Shown in pieces: positions 36,371 through 48,199 of a stretch of 64,000 nucleotides of DNA. The notes under the pieces were generated by a model, which was not told the origin of the DNA, did no database searches, and worked only from the letters and a program-made list of their open reading frames with translations. The stretch is from Allium sativum (Eukaryota; Streptophyta; Magnoliopsida; Asparagales; Amaryllidaceae): contig CM060910.1 in NCBI GenBank assembly GCA_030737875.1, positions 635,735,303 to 635,799,302 of the forward strand, read 5' to 3'. A program made the position numbers and the translations under genes. Position 1 is the stretch's first letter. Every line of letters starts with the position of its first letter.

Positions 36371-36386
36371 TTTGAGTAGGGGAGAA
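36371..36386 (+). other. Polypurine tract of element A
   Basis: TTTGAGTAGGGGAGAA immediately before TGTAACACCCC of the 3' LTR. Confidence 0.85.
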
Positions 36387-36704
36387 TGTAACACCCCGAA
36401 ATTTTAACGACGCTAAAGATGATGGATTAAAGAATAATTAGCATGAAATAAGCTGTTAATAATGAATTAAGGAAAACTTAATTAAATATTCAGAATTAAG
36501 TAAAACGAACTGCGCCATTGCGTCCGTCCCAGAATTATGGTCAAGATAGACACCTGGTTTGCGTAAATCAGACACCATATGAAGAAGTTATTAAGGTTTG
36601 AAGTTTGTATGCATATAGGAAAGATATATACTCATATAAAATTCAAAAATATTCAAAAATTTGCAAAACCAGAAATCCAGCCTGCAAATCGAGGAAGGGC
36701 CGAC

Positions 36705-36830
36705 TTTTGAAGTCGACCCAATCCTCTGCTAGGTCAACCTAGGGGTCGACTCAGGCTCATGGGGGTCGACCTAGGGGTCGACACCCATGAAGGGGGTCGA
36801 CCTAGGAGTCGACCCACCTGAAGGGGGGCA
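36705..36830. promoter_or_regulatory. GTCGAC cluster upstream of TATA, A 3' LTR
   Basis: Six GTCGAC palindromes in about 125 bases, mostly in GGGGGTCGACCTAGG contexts, ending about 75 bases before the TATA box. Confidence 0.5.
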
Positions 36831-36902
36831 ACCCACCAGTGGCTCTGGAAACTTCTTTTCTGAACCTAGACGATTTTGGAGCTAGATTCATGAACCTTAG
36901 GC

Positions 36903-36910
36903 TATATAAA
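36903..36910 (+). promoter_or_regulatory. Probable TATA box of A 3' LTR
   Basis: GGCTATATAAAGAACCC, a strong plant TATA match, with leader-like CCTAAACC sequence after it. Confidence 0.6.
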
Positions 36911-37787
36911 GAACCCTAAACCTAGGATTTATTCATCTAAAAACAATGGTGATGGTGAAGCTCTACTGCAACGCAGATTGAATGGCCTAATCTACTCCAA
37001 ATCTAATTCAGCAAACATTATACAAATTCAATGATTACTACAACAAATTCAACGATGGCTACAACAACTTATTCAACATGTTCTTCGCAGTAGTTTGGAT
37101 CCATTTCCTTAGACCTATTCACTATGAGTTCATGTTATTTTTAGATCTAAATATTTAAAAAGTAATCTCTATATATTTGTAAAAATTGGATCTTAAATCG
37201 GTGCCTAATCAGTTCTATTATGACATAACTATCAGATCTGCTTTTATATGTTCATACCGCCGTCATATTAAATCTTGTCATAATATGCCTATTCAATTTA
37301 TGCCTATTTCTACCATTTTATTATTGATTCATTATTATGCCTGTTCTCGATTCTCTTCTCTCCCTCTTTTCCCTTTTTATTTTTTTATATAGCCAGGCTA
37401 CCTTCGATCCTAGTCCTAACGCCGAAAAATGCAAACGTGTGAAATTGGGAATAATGGGGAAAGACATAATTTGGGGCATAATTGATATTGGAAAATATGG
37501 ATCTAAATTTGGGCATAAATTTGGAAGTATACGAATATGGGTTTGGGGGCATATGTCTTGTTGGATAATATGAATTTAGGCATACGTTGGAAAATATAAT
37601 TTGAGCATAAATTGGGACATGTATAAGTACTGATTTGGAACATAAATTGGGACGTATATGAATGTGAATTTTAGGCATATATTGGAAAATATGCGAATAT
37701 GGGTTTGGGTATAACTTTTGTTGAAATGGGTGAATATGGACTAGGGACATAAATTGGAAAGTATGTAGATTTGGGTTTGTGCATGAC

Positions 37788-37833
<46 letters not shown>
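37788..37833. repeat. (TA)n microsatellite in A 3' LTR
   Basis: About 22 TA units, longer than the 5' LTR copy at 31434. Confidence 0.95.
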
Positions 37834-37838
<5 letters not shown>

Positions 37839-40721
37839 CCTTGACTTATAACTTGGGAAAAGGAGCATATGGTGCATAATTAAAAGGTGAATTAAAAAGG
37901 GGTGTAAAAGTCTATGATTTGAATAATGAATTAGGCATATAATTAAATATGGGAAAAAAGAGAAATAATGACATAGGTAAATTTAGATAAAAATGGAATG
38001 TACAGTAATTACAATTAGGAACTGTAATTGCACTTATGACACGAGGTTAGGTTGAATTAGTGGTGGAAGTCTGCCCGGACCCGACCGGCATATCCAGCTG
38101 CCACTAACGTTGAACCTAATGTGAGAGGTCTAAGTGTGCAAATATGAATCGGACTAAGACACGAGGTTAGACCCGACTGTGGAATAAGACTGCCCGGACC
38201 TGACCGACTTATCCAGCATCCACACGTTGTAGGCCTAATGTGGGAGGTCTAGCCTATTATAACCATAATTGGACATGGTAATGAATTGGACTACTTAACC
38301 TAATTTAATCCGTAAGGATTGTATGATTATGAACTTAAGTTAGGTTTAAGCAAAATTGGATGGGTAGTGGGTGGGTTAAGTAAAATAGAGGGGATGGGCA
38401 ATATTTACATATAGGCCCACGAACTTAACCCAATAAGGTTATGTAATTAAAGACACCTAGTGGTATACATAACCGGTGGAAAATATAATAAAGTTATGTA
38501 ATTAAAGACACCCTTGTAGGGTAAGCATAACTTGTAGAAATGATAGAATTAGATATGCGTAATAATCTGCTAAGTAAACAATGATAAGTTATAGTGACAG
38601 TGTAAATTGAATTTATGATTAAATGAGAAAGAATGAGGAAAACTTGTAAAATAAACAAGTTATATTTAAATGGTAAGTGATTAGGAAATATGTGAATTGA
38701 GATATACTAAGGAGAACATGTTATTGTAATGATGTAACCAAGCAAGAATATAAAATAGATTGAAGATTACATACCTCGGGCCACAATCTAGAAAATAACA
38801 TGCTGTGGGCTTATTAATAAACTTAAATGGGTTAAATTATATGACTGAAATTAATAAGCAAGAGAAACTTGGTAATTTTAATAAGAATTCAATATGAACG
38901 GGAATAACCATGTAAATGGGAACCTGGTGAGGTAAGACAAGCGCGTAAAAGAACGTTTAGACATAGGGTCTAACAACATATTAAAGAAAGGCTCTTGGAT
39001 CAGTCCGTACATTTAAGCGTGAATAACCCAAGGGGGTAGATCATCGAGGTGTTATAAGACACGAGGGGAGTGCACATTCATCTGATTCTTATGACGACTC
39101 CGAAGGACTAGAAGGGGGAGCATGTGGCTTCCTAAAATACGTAAGGTGCTCCTAGTATTCCTCTCTGCGGTGACAGATGTCTTAGGCTGTACTCGCAGAG
39201 GTTGGGCCTAGGCGTAACTACTAGGTGGGTGGGCCTTGACTGCAGATGTAGCTATGCAGTCAGAATGCTATGACGGGGTGACACCAGGGTGATTCAACGG
39301 TTGCTTTACGAGGAGGTAGAGAGGGGCACAACCAAGAAGGATAATAGACCGTCGGATATCTGCATCGACAGCCAGCGGGATGCGAAAGACTAGAGCTAAA
39401 CCCAATATATCATTTCACTTTTCACTATCGAGGTATGGGGTTGAAGGTAGATGCCACATGGATGTTTAAATTGGTTGTATTAGGGGCAGTCGCTTAGCTC
39501 TTGTAGTCTTTACTAGTTGAGGGAGGGGCCAAGGTGCGGCCATAGCCACCATGGAAAACGGATCCGAGAAATATCTGTATTTGAAGGCACTTAAAGGCGG
39601 CCTGTACAGGTATGGAAAAGCTCCCGGACGAGTTCCGTGTTTCTTGTTTAGCCCTGCCATGGAACTCGGTGCACATTAGAGGACGTGCGATTAAGGCATC
39701 GAGCTACAATTATAGTACATACGTGGGACAGTCTAGATACATGCGTATCTGCTTTAGATGGTGTATCATAGACTACAGGGCATTATTCCGATATGGAATT
39801 TGATTCGATCGATGGTGGCAATCCGTACGCTTATGTAGCATAGTAATGGAAGATATATGCAGAACGTAAACACTATTATATAAAGATCTGTATGTCACTC
39901 TGGCGTAGGATGAGGGATTATGTTCATTTCGGTGTAGACCGTGCGAGTGGGTTACCATGGGATGTATCTCAATATTGAGAGATAGCTACATATATTGTAT
40001 TAGGTGAATCCACGGGAAAGTAAATAGGTACGATGCGCGTATAAGTCTTGAGTGCTATTAACCCAAGTAACCTAATAATCAAGAATATGTAATTGAAAGG
40101 TATTAGTAGGGATCATTCTACTTCTGATATACTAGTATCTGCACGCTGCAGAGAAATGTATTTAAGAAGCGCAATATATCATGTTCATCTTACCTTGCTC
40201 AGTTCACACTTGTCATTGTTACTTTTATCTTGTTCTTCCAGTTTTATATACCTTCCATGATACTTTTATTTATTTATATTTAAAAGTAACCGGACTCGCC
40301 AGACTTTATGTATGACCCTTTTTGTTTCCTCTTCTCTCTCTTCTGTTCCCCTCCCCCACCCAGGTTCTCAGGGTGGAAGTGCTTAGAGTTGATTTGGATT
40401 CTTTTAGCTTAGCTTGGATTTTGGATATAATTGTATCGCTTTGACTTCTAGTCAACTCTCTTATGGCTTCACAGGGAAATATGGTTTTATGCTTTTGTAC
40501 TCTGATGTTTTTGTCAAGACAGATTATTAATATGTAGTTACTTTTGATGTAAACTCGGTATTTGGGACCTTGATGTTTTGATTTAAATAAAAAAATTAAT
40601 TCCGCTGCTATTTTACATGTCTGTCTTGTGCTATTATGTTCTTATTTACCTATAGTGCTTCACGGAACTTAATGCATTCTCTTAGCAAGTGACATTAACA
40701 AACATGGGGTGTCTCAAAGCT

Positions 40722-41073
<352 letters not shown>

Positions 41074-41150
41074 TCAACGACAAAAATTAAAAATGGTTAA
41101 CGTTGTTAGTAAACATCAATACACTGACCAAATACAACTGTCCCGGCAAC

Positions 41151-41405
41151 CTACTGCTGAAAGACAACATTGAACTTTGGAGAAGCAGGACGGTTGATCT
41201 CTCTATCTCTTTTGTGTTTGAATAAGTTGGATACTAAATAACATGCACCCTGCACAAATGATGAAGCAGAAGCCATATCCAAGTAAGCATCTAACCTTGT
41301 AAGATCATTGAAATCCTATTTAAATTTGTCATGTTGAATTGTATAGCCAATAGATGCGAATAAGTCAGCAATAAATTGGCACCTTCTTTTCAGTTTTGAA
41401 CTAAT
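41151..41405 (-). pseudogene. Exon-like coding relic, family not recognised
   Basis: The minus strand stays in one frame for 85 codons with a single internal TAG (41316-41318): KRRCQFIADLFASIGYTIQH, then after the stop DFNDLTRLDAYLDMASASSF, QGACYLVSNLFKHKRDREIN. The composition is protein-like and unlike the surrounding AT-rich DNA. The frame continues past the final TAG as VAGTVVFGQCIDVY, so that stop may also be a mutation. I do not recognise the family. It could be an exon of a decayed nuclear gene, whose upstream part would lie toward 43000, where leader-like sequence occurs on the minus strand. Confidence 0.4.
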
Positions 41406-42600
41406 TTATTAAGAAAAAACTTCTACTTCATTTAAACTGCATGGTCTTTTATCAATACCATGAATGAAAAAAGTGTGCAGCTTCCTCACATTTACTTGAT
41501 CAAATATCAATGAAAAACAGAGTGAATTTATGTTCTAATTTGACATTACTATAACTCAATGGATCGGTAAATTTAGAGAGTTGAATTCAACTTGACGTAG
41601 GACATTCTTAATTAGAACTTCATTTAGAACCAACTTCTGCAATTATTTTCTACTAGTTTCTTAGTTCTTTAATGTAAATTAGCATTCGACGAGCTCCATT
41701 ATTCCCGTACTTGAAAAGCATATCATGAAACATATACTACAAAAACTTGCAGAGTTGCTCCAGCTGTATGATATGAAACTTAGAAACTTGTATTCACATA
41801 CCATAATTAACAAGCGATAAGCACTTCTCTACCTCCTTTGTTTGTTATTTCAACCTGCAAAATAATTCATATGTAGATTGAAACACTTAAAACTCGGAAA
41901 ATTGTTTGTGCGGAATACACAACAGAATACTGAGATTCTCAGTTAAGTGCAAACTCTGCAAAATAACAGCTCCTCAGTTAAGCGCAAAAATTATGACATA
42001 AAAAGCATGTAGGACCTGAAAGTAATGTAGCTTTAAGACTCAAGAACAAATTGGTATCATGCCTCATAAGGTTAGTTTTGATTTCTCTTACTTTGCAGTG
42101 GGAGCATAGGGAAGTGCTGAAGCTGAGAATATTTTAAATTCTATTTGATTTTTCTTCTAGTCAAATTGCAGCCAATACAACTAACTGTTTAGGTGCCTGT
42201 ATGCCCAATTTTATCAAAAATGAGATGATCAATTTGTTCAAACCACTGCTTATACAGAAGGATGTTATATACCCAACTCTGTTAACTAAACATGGGAACA
42301 ATGAAAAGTGAGTACAAAACAAAAAACCCTAAAATTTTGATACTTGTAGATTGTGGCGCCAATAGATTGTAACTTCAACATTCGTAACCGTATATCTTCC
42401 GAGAAATCGAAAAATTGTTTTCAAACTTGTGATGTAACCACAAAGCTGAAGATTGGAGCACTAAAAAGGATGGATTGAGAAATTGGGCGGAAGATATGTT
42501 AAAGCGTAATAAATTCGATGAAAATAAACATTATAACTGGCAGAGAATGTAGATTTGGGGAAAATTAATAATTGATAAGTATGAAATTAAAGAATGTGAC
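41406..42600. other. AT-rich intergenic or intron-like DNA
   Basis: No repeat shared with the rest of the window. Polypyrimidine-AG sites on the plus strand (for example near 42098 and 42170) and a TTTAGGGTTTTTTG leader-like motif on the minus strand near 42330 hint at decayed gene sequence, but no frame supports a gene. Confidence 0.35.
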
Positions 42601-42630
42601 TACGTGAGTTACCAATCTTAGAATCCGAGG

Positions 42631-42819
42631 ATGGAAATCCAGATTAAAAAACGAACACCGCTGACAACTCTGGCTCCTCCACAACCCCCGGAAAAGACAA
42701 TACCTCCTCCAGACCCCCAAATCGACGAGGACGGGTTCCAGTTGGTGGTATCCAAGAGAAGCCAGCGACAAGTTATGAAGAAAAATCCGACTAAAATAGG
42801 CAAATCAAAACCAGACTGA
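42631..42819 (+). CDS. Hypothetical small Pro- and Lys-rich ORF (62 aa)
   Basis: An ATG frame reading KKRTPLTTLAPPQPPEKTIP and then DEDGFQLVVSKRSQRQ. The region is richer in GC than its neighbours, and the DEDGFQ.V...R phrase looks like real protein, so it may be an exon of a decayed gene. The minus strand is also open across it (42618-42869) but gives a hydrophobic, low-complexity peptide. No family is recognised and no ribosome or splice context decides the matter. Confidence 0.25.
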   Translation: MEIQIKKRTPLTTLAPPQPPEKTIPPPDPQIDEDGFQLVVSKRSQRQVMKKNPTKIGKSKPD

Positions 42820-43099
42820 AATAGAATGGAAATAGAAAAGTCATACCAGATTTTTCCTTGAAATCTCAAACAATAGTTACAGTATACGGTTGAAATTAAA
42901 GAGGACTACGAAGAGGGGTTTGCGCGACAATGAAGATGGAGAGCGTTGGCACAAGACGGAGATTGACGATGAAGAGGAAGTTAATCGGTTCCATGAAATT
43001 TCTTAGAGCGATTTGGGGGAAAGGCAAGGAGGGTTAAAAAAGTTCTAAGGATAAGCAGGAGAGGAATGGAAAATAGGTGGTCGCGTTATTTGAAACACG

Positions 43100-43235
43100 C
43101 AGACTATTTTTTCTTAGACGGGAAAGTGAAATATTTCTTTTTACCACATTTATATTGTGAGTGAAAACACTTTTCCTTGCATTTGCGAATAAATGCCACT
43201 GATTTTTGCAGCAAAAAATCAATTTTCTTATAGTG
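43100..43235 (-). mobile_element. Possible CACTA (En/Spm) transposon terminus
   Basis: On the minus strand from 43235 the sequence begins CACTATAAGAAAA, one base from the common plant CACTA terminus CACTACAAGAAAA. It is followed by short inverted pieces (GATTTTTTGCTGCAAAAATC, GCATTTATTCGCAAATGC) that look like subterminal repeats. I did not find the opposite terminus or the 3-bp duplication. Confidence 0.3.
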
Positions 43236-44130
43236 TGACATGCATCCACGAACACGTGCGTAACTTTCAAATCGTAAGGCCGTTTGGGCAAAATGAAAGT
43301 TGTACCTGAAGCTAATTCAAAAGGCAACAAGAGTTATGGTGCACAACACTGTAGTTGATGTTTTTAGGCTCAAACGAGGTCATCTAAAGGGATTTTGAGC
43401 CGTTATTATGTTCATGATGTGACTTTGACCAAACTGCTTTGTGTTTGCTGACGATGTTAATGATGCTTGAGCGCGTTGCTAACTAGGAACTTGACGTGTG
43501 ACAGCTTTGACCAAAAAGCTTGTCAACATCTTGCTTGCTGGATTTATGGATGCATCTTCATGTGGAAAGTTGCTTGAAGGATTTTATAAAATGGTTGTGC
43601 ATGATCATATCACTTAATCACACGATCTATATAATATTGTTTGCTATGAAGTAGGGTTTTATCTGATTAGAAGTAGGCAGTGTAAATAAGGTGGTTTACG
43701 CTTATGTCTATTTTCCATGACAAAGATTAATGATGCAATTGAATCTATGTGTTGAACCATTTATTCTTATTAACATTCGTTAACAAAAAAAGAGGGTTTA
43801 TGAGATATCCTAATATCTCTAACCATATGTTCACAGCAAAATATATGAGTATGTGACATGCGTTATGATGTTACTGACTAGTACACACCCAAGATGTGAA
43901 TCGGTTAAATATTAAAGAGGTGAATGTTCAAATATATATATTTATATAGCTGAATGATTGGATGACCCTGAATGAATTATTGGTTACCGATTGTTTATGT
44001 GTAAATAAAAGGTGAAAGTATTAAAGTCCTATTTGTGTATTCAAATTAGTAAGTGCTATCAATACAAAGAAATAAATGGGGGAGGAATATGCACTTTTCA
44101 GTAATGCATGGATATTTAGTGAAATTTACA
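43236..44130. other. Intergenic DNA without recognised features
   Basis: AT-rich; a block near 43255-43340 (GTAACTTTCAAATCG, AAATGAAAGTTGTACC) has the flavour of old LTR sequence but no boundary is visible. Confidence 0.35.
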
Positions 44131-44139
44131 CATAAATGG

Positions 44140-44700
44140 GGATGGTTACATTCCAGAATATAACATTGAACCGCCCAACCTCAAGTAGGGATGTTAGGTA
44201 GATGCATGGCTTAATTATGCCTTATAGGCCTTTGTGTGCTGGGTCAACAGAGTGGACCCCAGACAATGCATACATAGTGTTCAATGACAAGGGGAATTAA
44301 GCCGAATGAATGGAGAAATCGGGTTTAAAGTAAGGGTGGGAAAGCACGTTAAAGCTAAATTACATAATGTATTTTCTGACTTGCTCGAATAATGCATTTA
44401 TGTTAACATGGCATTTTCATTTCTCAGCAAATAGGATGCTAGAAGAAATTACAAACTTGTATTTGTTTGTTATAAACATTTACATATATAACTAGAATGA
44501 TTTATGTTCATACCAGACTATGTCTGACCTAGTTTGATTGCCTTTGCAATATGTTGGGTGTCTCATTAAATATAAGGCAGTTCAGGGATTAATTTTAGGT
44601 AAAAATGCAACTGCATAGCTGGGATGTTGCGATGAAGATTTAGAGGCAATCTAATGATTTAAATGTGTTAGGCTGAAAATATATTTATAAGTTTCTAAGG
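44140..44700 (+). mobile_element. Degenerate gypsy LTR fragment
   Basis: Contains CATACCAGACTATGTCTGACC (44510-44530), matching the hairpin block of E's LTR at 59223-59243. No TG or CA end, target duplication or internal region can be found. Confidence 0.4.
44514..44526 (+). other. Conserved LTR inverted repeat in a degenerate fragment
   Basis: CAGACTATGTCTG followed by ACC; five-base arms around TAT. Same A-T version of the stem as A and E. Confidence 0.5.
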
Positions 44701-45099
44701 TGGTGAATGATGGAGTTTTAATGAAGTAATGTAATTTAAGTAGAGTCGAATTATGCTTTGAGTATGTAATCAGGTAATCTGTATGATTGTAAGAACTAAT
44801 TTTTGATGTTTTAAAAGTATATGATCTAGTATTTGATGCCTAAAAGAGTGTTTAAATGCAAGATAAAATTATACACATCATATAAGCAATATGTGATTGT
44901 GGGTATATTATAACTTGATTGAATCATTTTGCTGAAGTTATAGGCATCAGCATTGACAAATCAATATATACTTGCTTTTCTTTGCTTGTAATGTATGAAA
45001 CCATTCTTTCTAGGTTAAAAACTTAATTTAGCCAAGAATACACCAAAACATAGTTACATGCACTCAAGTTCTAAAGTGAATAGCTATATCATTTTGCAT

Positions 45100-46015
45100 T
45101 TTTTTTCAACAGTATTTGTATGCATTTAAATATATGGCCGAGGATAAGTATTCCATAAGCATTTTTACCCTTTTTAAAACCCTTCTACATAACTATATGG
45201 TATAATAAAGTGTTTTATTCCTTTTCATGCTTCAAAACCTAGCCAGTATTGATTTAGATACACCAAATTTATAGATCAGAATGCATTGAAGAATCTGATT
45301 TATCATAGTCATGTTTAAGAAAGAGGCTAACATTAAAACAACATGTTTATTAGCTAATCCTTTGTTAAACCTTTTCTAGATAATGAAAACATCTATATAT
45401 CTTCACATATATAGATGAATATTACACGGTATACTGATATATTTATATTAGTGAATAAGATCTTGGGTATAAGATGTAAATTAGTTTATTTTGAGAAAGT
45501 GACTCTGTGTAAAAAAAACCACAACTGCAAATTTACAGAAAATATACATTGGAGAAAGGGGTCACTTCATCTTTCTTCCAAACCAATATGGAAAAAGTGT
45601 GGTCGTAGCTTGTTTAAATCAACTGGTGTGATTGTAGCCCATAAATCAATTAGGTGATCTTGTAGTCTGGTTAAATCAAGAGAGCGCCCTATGCTCGGAA
45701 ATAGGTGGAGGTGTACCTCGTGGCCATTGAAATCAAGGATTGTAATAAGATTATTATTTAAAAAAAATCTACACAACCAAGAGTTACGTAGGACTGTATG
45801 TCGGGTGACTTCAATTCAGTATAAAATCCCAGTGTGTTCTTTACTTTACTGCTTTTACTTATTATTTGCATCTGTGGTTGATTCTATGTTTGATTTATAT
45901 CTGTGATTTGCCTTTGATTCTGTTAAATTAAAAAAATCATGAATTCCATTAAACATTATTCACCCTCCTCTAGTGTTAAGTTAGCCTTAAGATTTGCAAT
46001 CCACATTTCTCAACA
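45100..46015 (+). mobile_element. Copia element F, 5' LTR (left end not located)
   Basis: Ends CACATTTCTCA(ACA) directly before a primer-site-like sequence. Blocks such as CAGTATAAAATCCC and TTACTTTACTGC resemble the minus-strand copia LTR at 56665-57707. The start is guessed. Confidence 0.45.
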
Positions 46016-46017
46016 AT

Positions 46018-46029
46018 TGGTACCAGAGA
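46018..46029 (+). other. Decayed primer binding site of F
   Basis: TGGTACCAGAGA, two changes from TGGTATCAGAGC. Confidence 0.6.
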
Positions 46030-46083
46030 ATTGTTTTTCAATGTTCTCATAATTTGATTTTTTTTTTGTTTTGAAAAGTTTAA

Positions 46084-47110
46084 ATGGAAACCAACGCTGG
46101 TAATGTCAGCACAACTAATTCTAGTTCATTTGCAGAGGGTTAGTCCACAGCCAAACCACCGCTGTTTAATGGTAGTAATTATGCATATTGGGCTTGTAGG
46201 ATGAAAATATATTTGCAATCAATAGGATTAGACACTTGAAACATCACTCAAACTGAGTATGTTGAACCCACAACTAATTTTGCATAATGGACTAATGAGC
46301 AAAAGGCTATTGCACAAAATAATTCAAAAGGCTTAAATATATTTTTGTTCACTTGATAGAAATGAATTCAATAGGATGTCTACTTGTAAGTATGCATATG
46401 AAATCTGAAAAACTTTGTAAGTAACTTATGAAGGAACAAGAAAAGTTAAACAGACCGAGATATCCATGTTAACTAATCAGTTTCGGTTATTTTAAATGAA
46501 TCTGAATGCGTCTATCTCTGATATGTACTACTTATTTCAGAGTATAATGCATTCATTGATTGCCTTAGGAAAGATATACTCTAAAGAAGACCAAGTCAGA
46601 AAAATCCCAAATTCGCTAACTCTAGAATGGGATCAAAAGACTCTAGCGATTGAATAAGCAAATGATGTCAGTACATTGAAAATTGAGGAGTTGATTGGAA
46701 ATCTGATGTCATTCGAAGTCGAGATAAAAGAAAGAAGAGAAAATAAGTCATAAGAAAAGAAGTTAATTGCATTCAATGTAATAATCGAAGAGTCAGATTT
46801 AGACAATGACATCGATGAAGAGATAGCAATGATGACAAGGAATTTTAGAAAAATTTTAAAATAAAGGAAGATGAATAAATTCAGAAGGAATAAGCAAAAG
46901 AATTCTATGAAAAATAACGAGATTCCAAACAACATAAAATGCTACAACTGTGGTGAATCAGGGCACTTGAAAAGAGATTATCCATACTCAGATAGACATA
47001 ATCAACCTCCAAATAACAATATTTCAAAGAAAAGGAAAAGAGCTTATACTGACACATTAGGCGATTCTGATTCATCCTTCAATGACGAAGAACGAGAGAC
47101 GGACAATTAA
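46084..47110 (+). pseudogene. Copia gag relic of element F
   Basis: ATG at 46084 is about 55 bases after the primer site. One frame reads PPLFNGSNYAYWACRMKIYL, the conserved start of Ty1/copia gag proteins (usual form PPxFxGxNYxxWxxxMxxYL). At 46940-46981 a knuckle reads CYNCGESGHLKRDY, with the last cysteine changed to tyrosine. Stops and frameshifts fall throughout the middle. The acidic, Lys/Glu-rich C-terminal part (46871-47110) is open. Protease, integrase and RT do not follow. Confidence 0.75.
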
Positions 47111-47799
47111 AATATGTGCTTCATGTTTATTCATGATTCAGAAGATATTGGAAATTGGATCTAAAAATAGGTATGCGTTTATATTAATTTGGTTAAAATT
47201 GCTTTTTTGAATGGTTGTTTAATTGCTTGATTTGCTTGAAATTTCTTACATTTTAAATAAACAATTCATTATTTAAAATTTGAATTTTAAAATTTTAAAA
47301 ATAATAATAATATTATAATAAAATATTAATATAAAAATATTACTATATTAAATATTATCTTAGGAATTATATAAATAAGAATATAATATATATATATATA
47401 AACAATTTAAAATAAAAATATACATGTCCTTTAAAAAATAGGACACATGTCGACATGCCTCCTGAAACTTTTGAATTCAAATTTTAAATTCAAATTTTTA
47501 AATTTCCCTCCAACTTTTCACCGACTCCGATGCACTAAAAAGGTGTTTCTTGACCAGAGAACATGTCTATAGATTCTCTATTTATCTACCTATTCTTATC
47601 ACCTCTTTCCACCTTTATTACAAAACTCAAACTGATATTCATTATCTTTACTCTTCACAAAACATCAACAATGATTTCCTCAAACACTCCAAGCACTATG
47701 AGGTTGTCTCAGGCCACAAAGGTTTCTTTTCAATAACCTAGAAGCTATCAAAGATTACGTCAACTATTTAGACTTTGGCAAAGTCGATACAGGAAAATT
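47111..47799. other. AT-rich stretch after the F gag relic
   Basis: Runs of AATATTAATAT-type sequence at 47260-47410, then less AT-rich DNA with a small plus-strand frame (47550-47741) that has no recognised motif. Confidence 0.4.
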
Positions 47800-48020
47800 T
47801 TCTATTTTCAAGGTTTTCAATTTTATGAAAACTTTCTTTTTGATCAAGAAGGTGTTCTTAGTTTGATTGACTCTCGAGAAAATGATTATGTTTGTTCTCC
47901 CATTCTCGTAAAGATGTTTTATGCTAATTCGAATCAAGGCTTTTACGAAAGAAACGAAAATGAAATTTAAAGTAGTGTAAAAGGTACCTGAATTGTTTTG
48001 AATTGTGGAGTTTCAAGAAA
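47800..48020 (+). pseudogene. Possible 'putative plant transposon protein' (env-like ORF) relic
   Basis: A plus-strand frame reads FQGFQFYENFLFDQEGVLSL, ILVKMFYANSNQ and SSVKGT, with stops between. This order (…F…G….. LV.EFYAN …. V.G) is typical of the domain found in the extra ORF of some Athila- and SIRE-like plant retroelements. The match is by eye and short. Confidence 0.35.
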
Positions 48021-48199
48021 TATAATAAAATCCAAAATTAAAAAGAGTAGGAGTAGTAGTTGAAAAGAGAACAGAGTCATGGAGTCTTCATTTTTTCTTT
48101 CACCTAAATCTCAAGCTAACATTAACATGTGATTCAATTCTGATTACAGATCGATGATACCTCCCGATCCTTCTTCTTCTCAACGACAAGCACATGGAG

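Larger units (their letters stand above)
36387..40716 (+). mobile_element. Element A, 3' LTR (4330 bp)
   Basis: TGTAACACCCCG ... GGGGTGTCTCA. It supplies the uninterrupted version of the 5' LTR and the empty target site for B. It carries the GTCGAC cluster, TATA box, TA microsatellite and hairpin described separately. The five bases after it (aagct, 40717-40721) should be the right target duplication; the left copy lies before the window. Confidence 0.92.

Noticed and set aside
37385..37837. Minus-strand ORF of 150 aa with Tyr-Ile repeats
   Set aside because: Translation of a TA microsatellite and LTR repeats; the matching region of the 5' LTR gives a different frame.
46633..46935. Minus-strand ORF of 100 aa rich in Phe, Ser and Ile
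   Set aside because: Antisense shadow of the Lys/Glu-rich copia gag tail.
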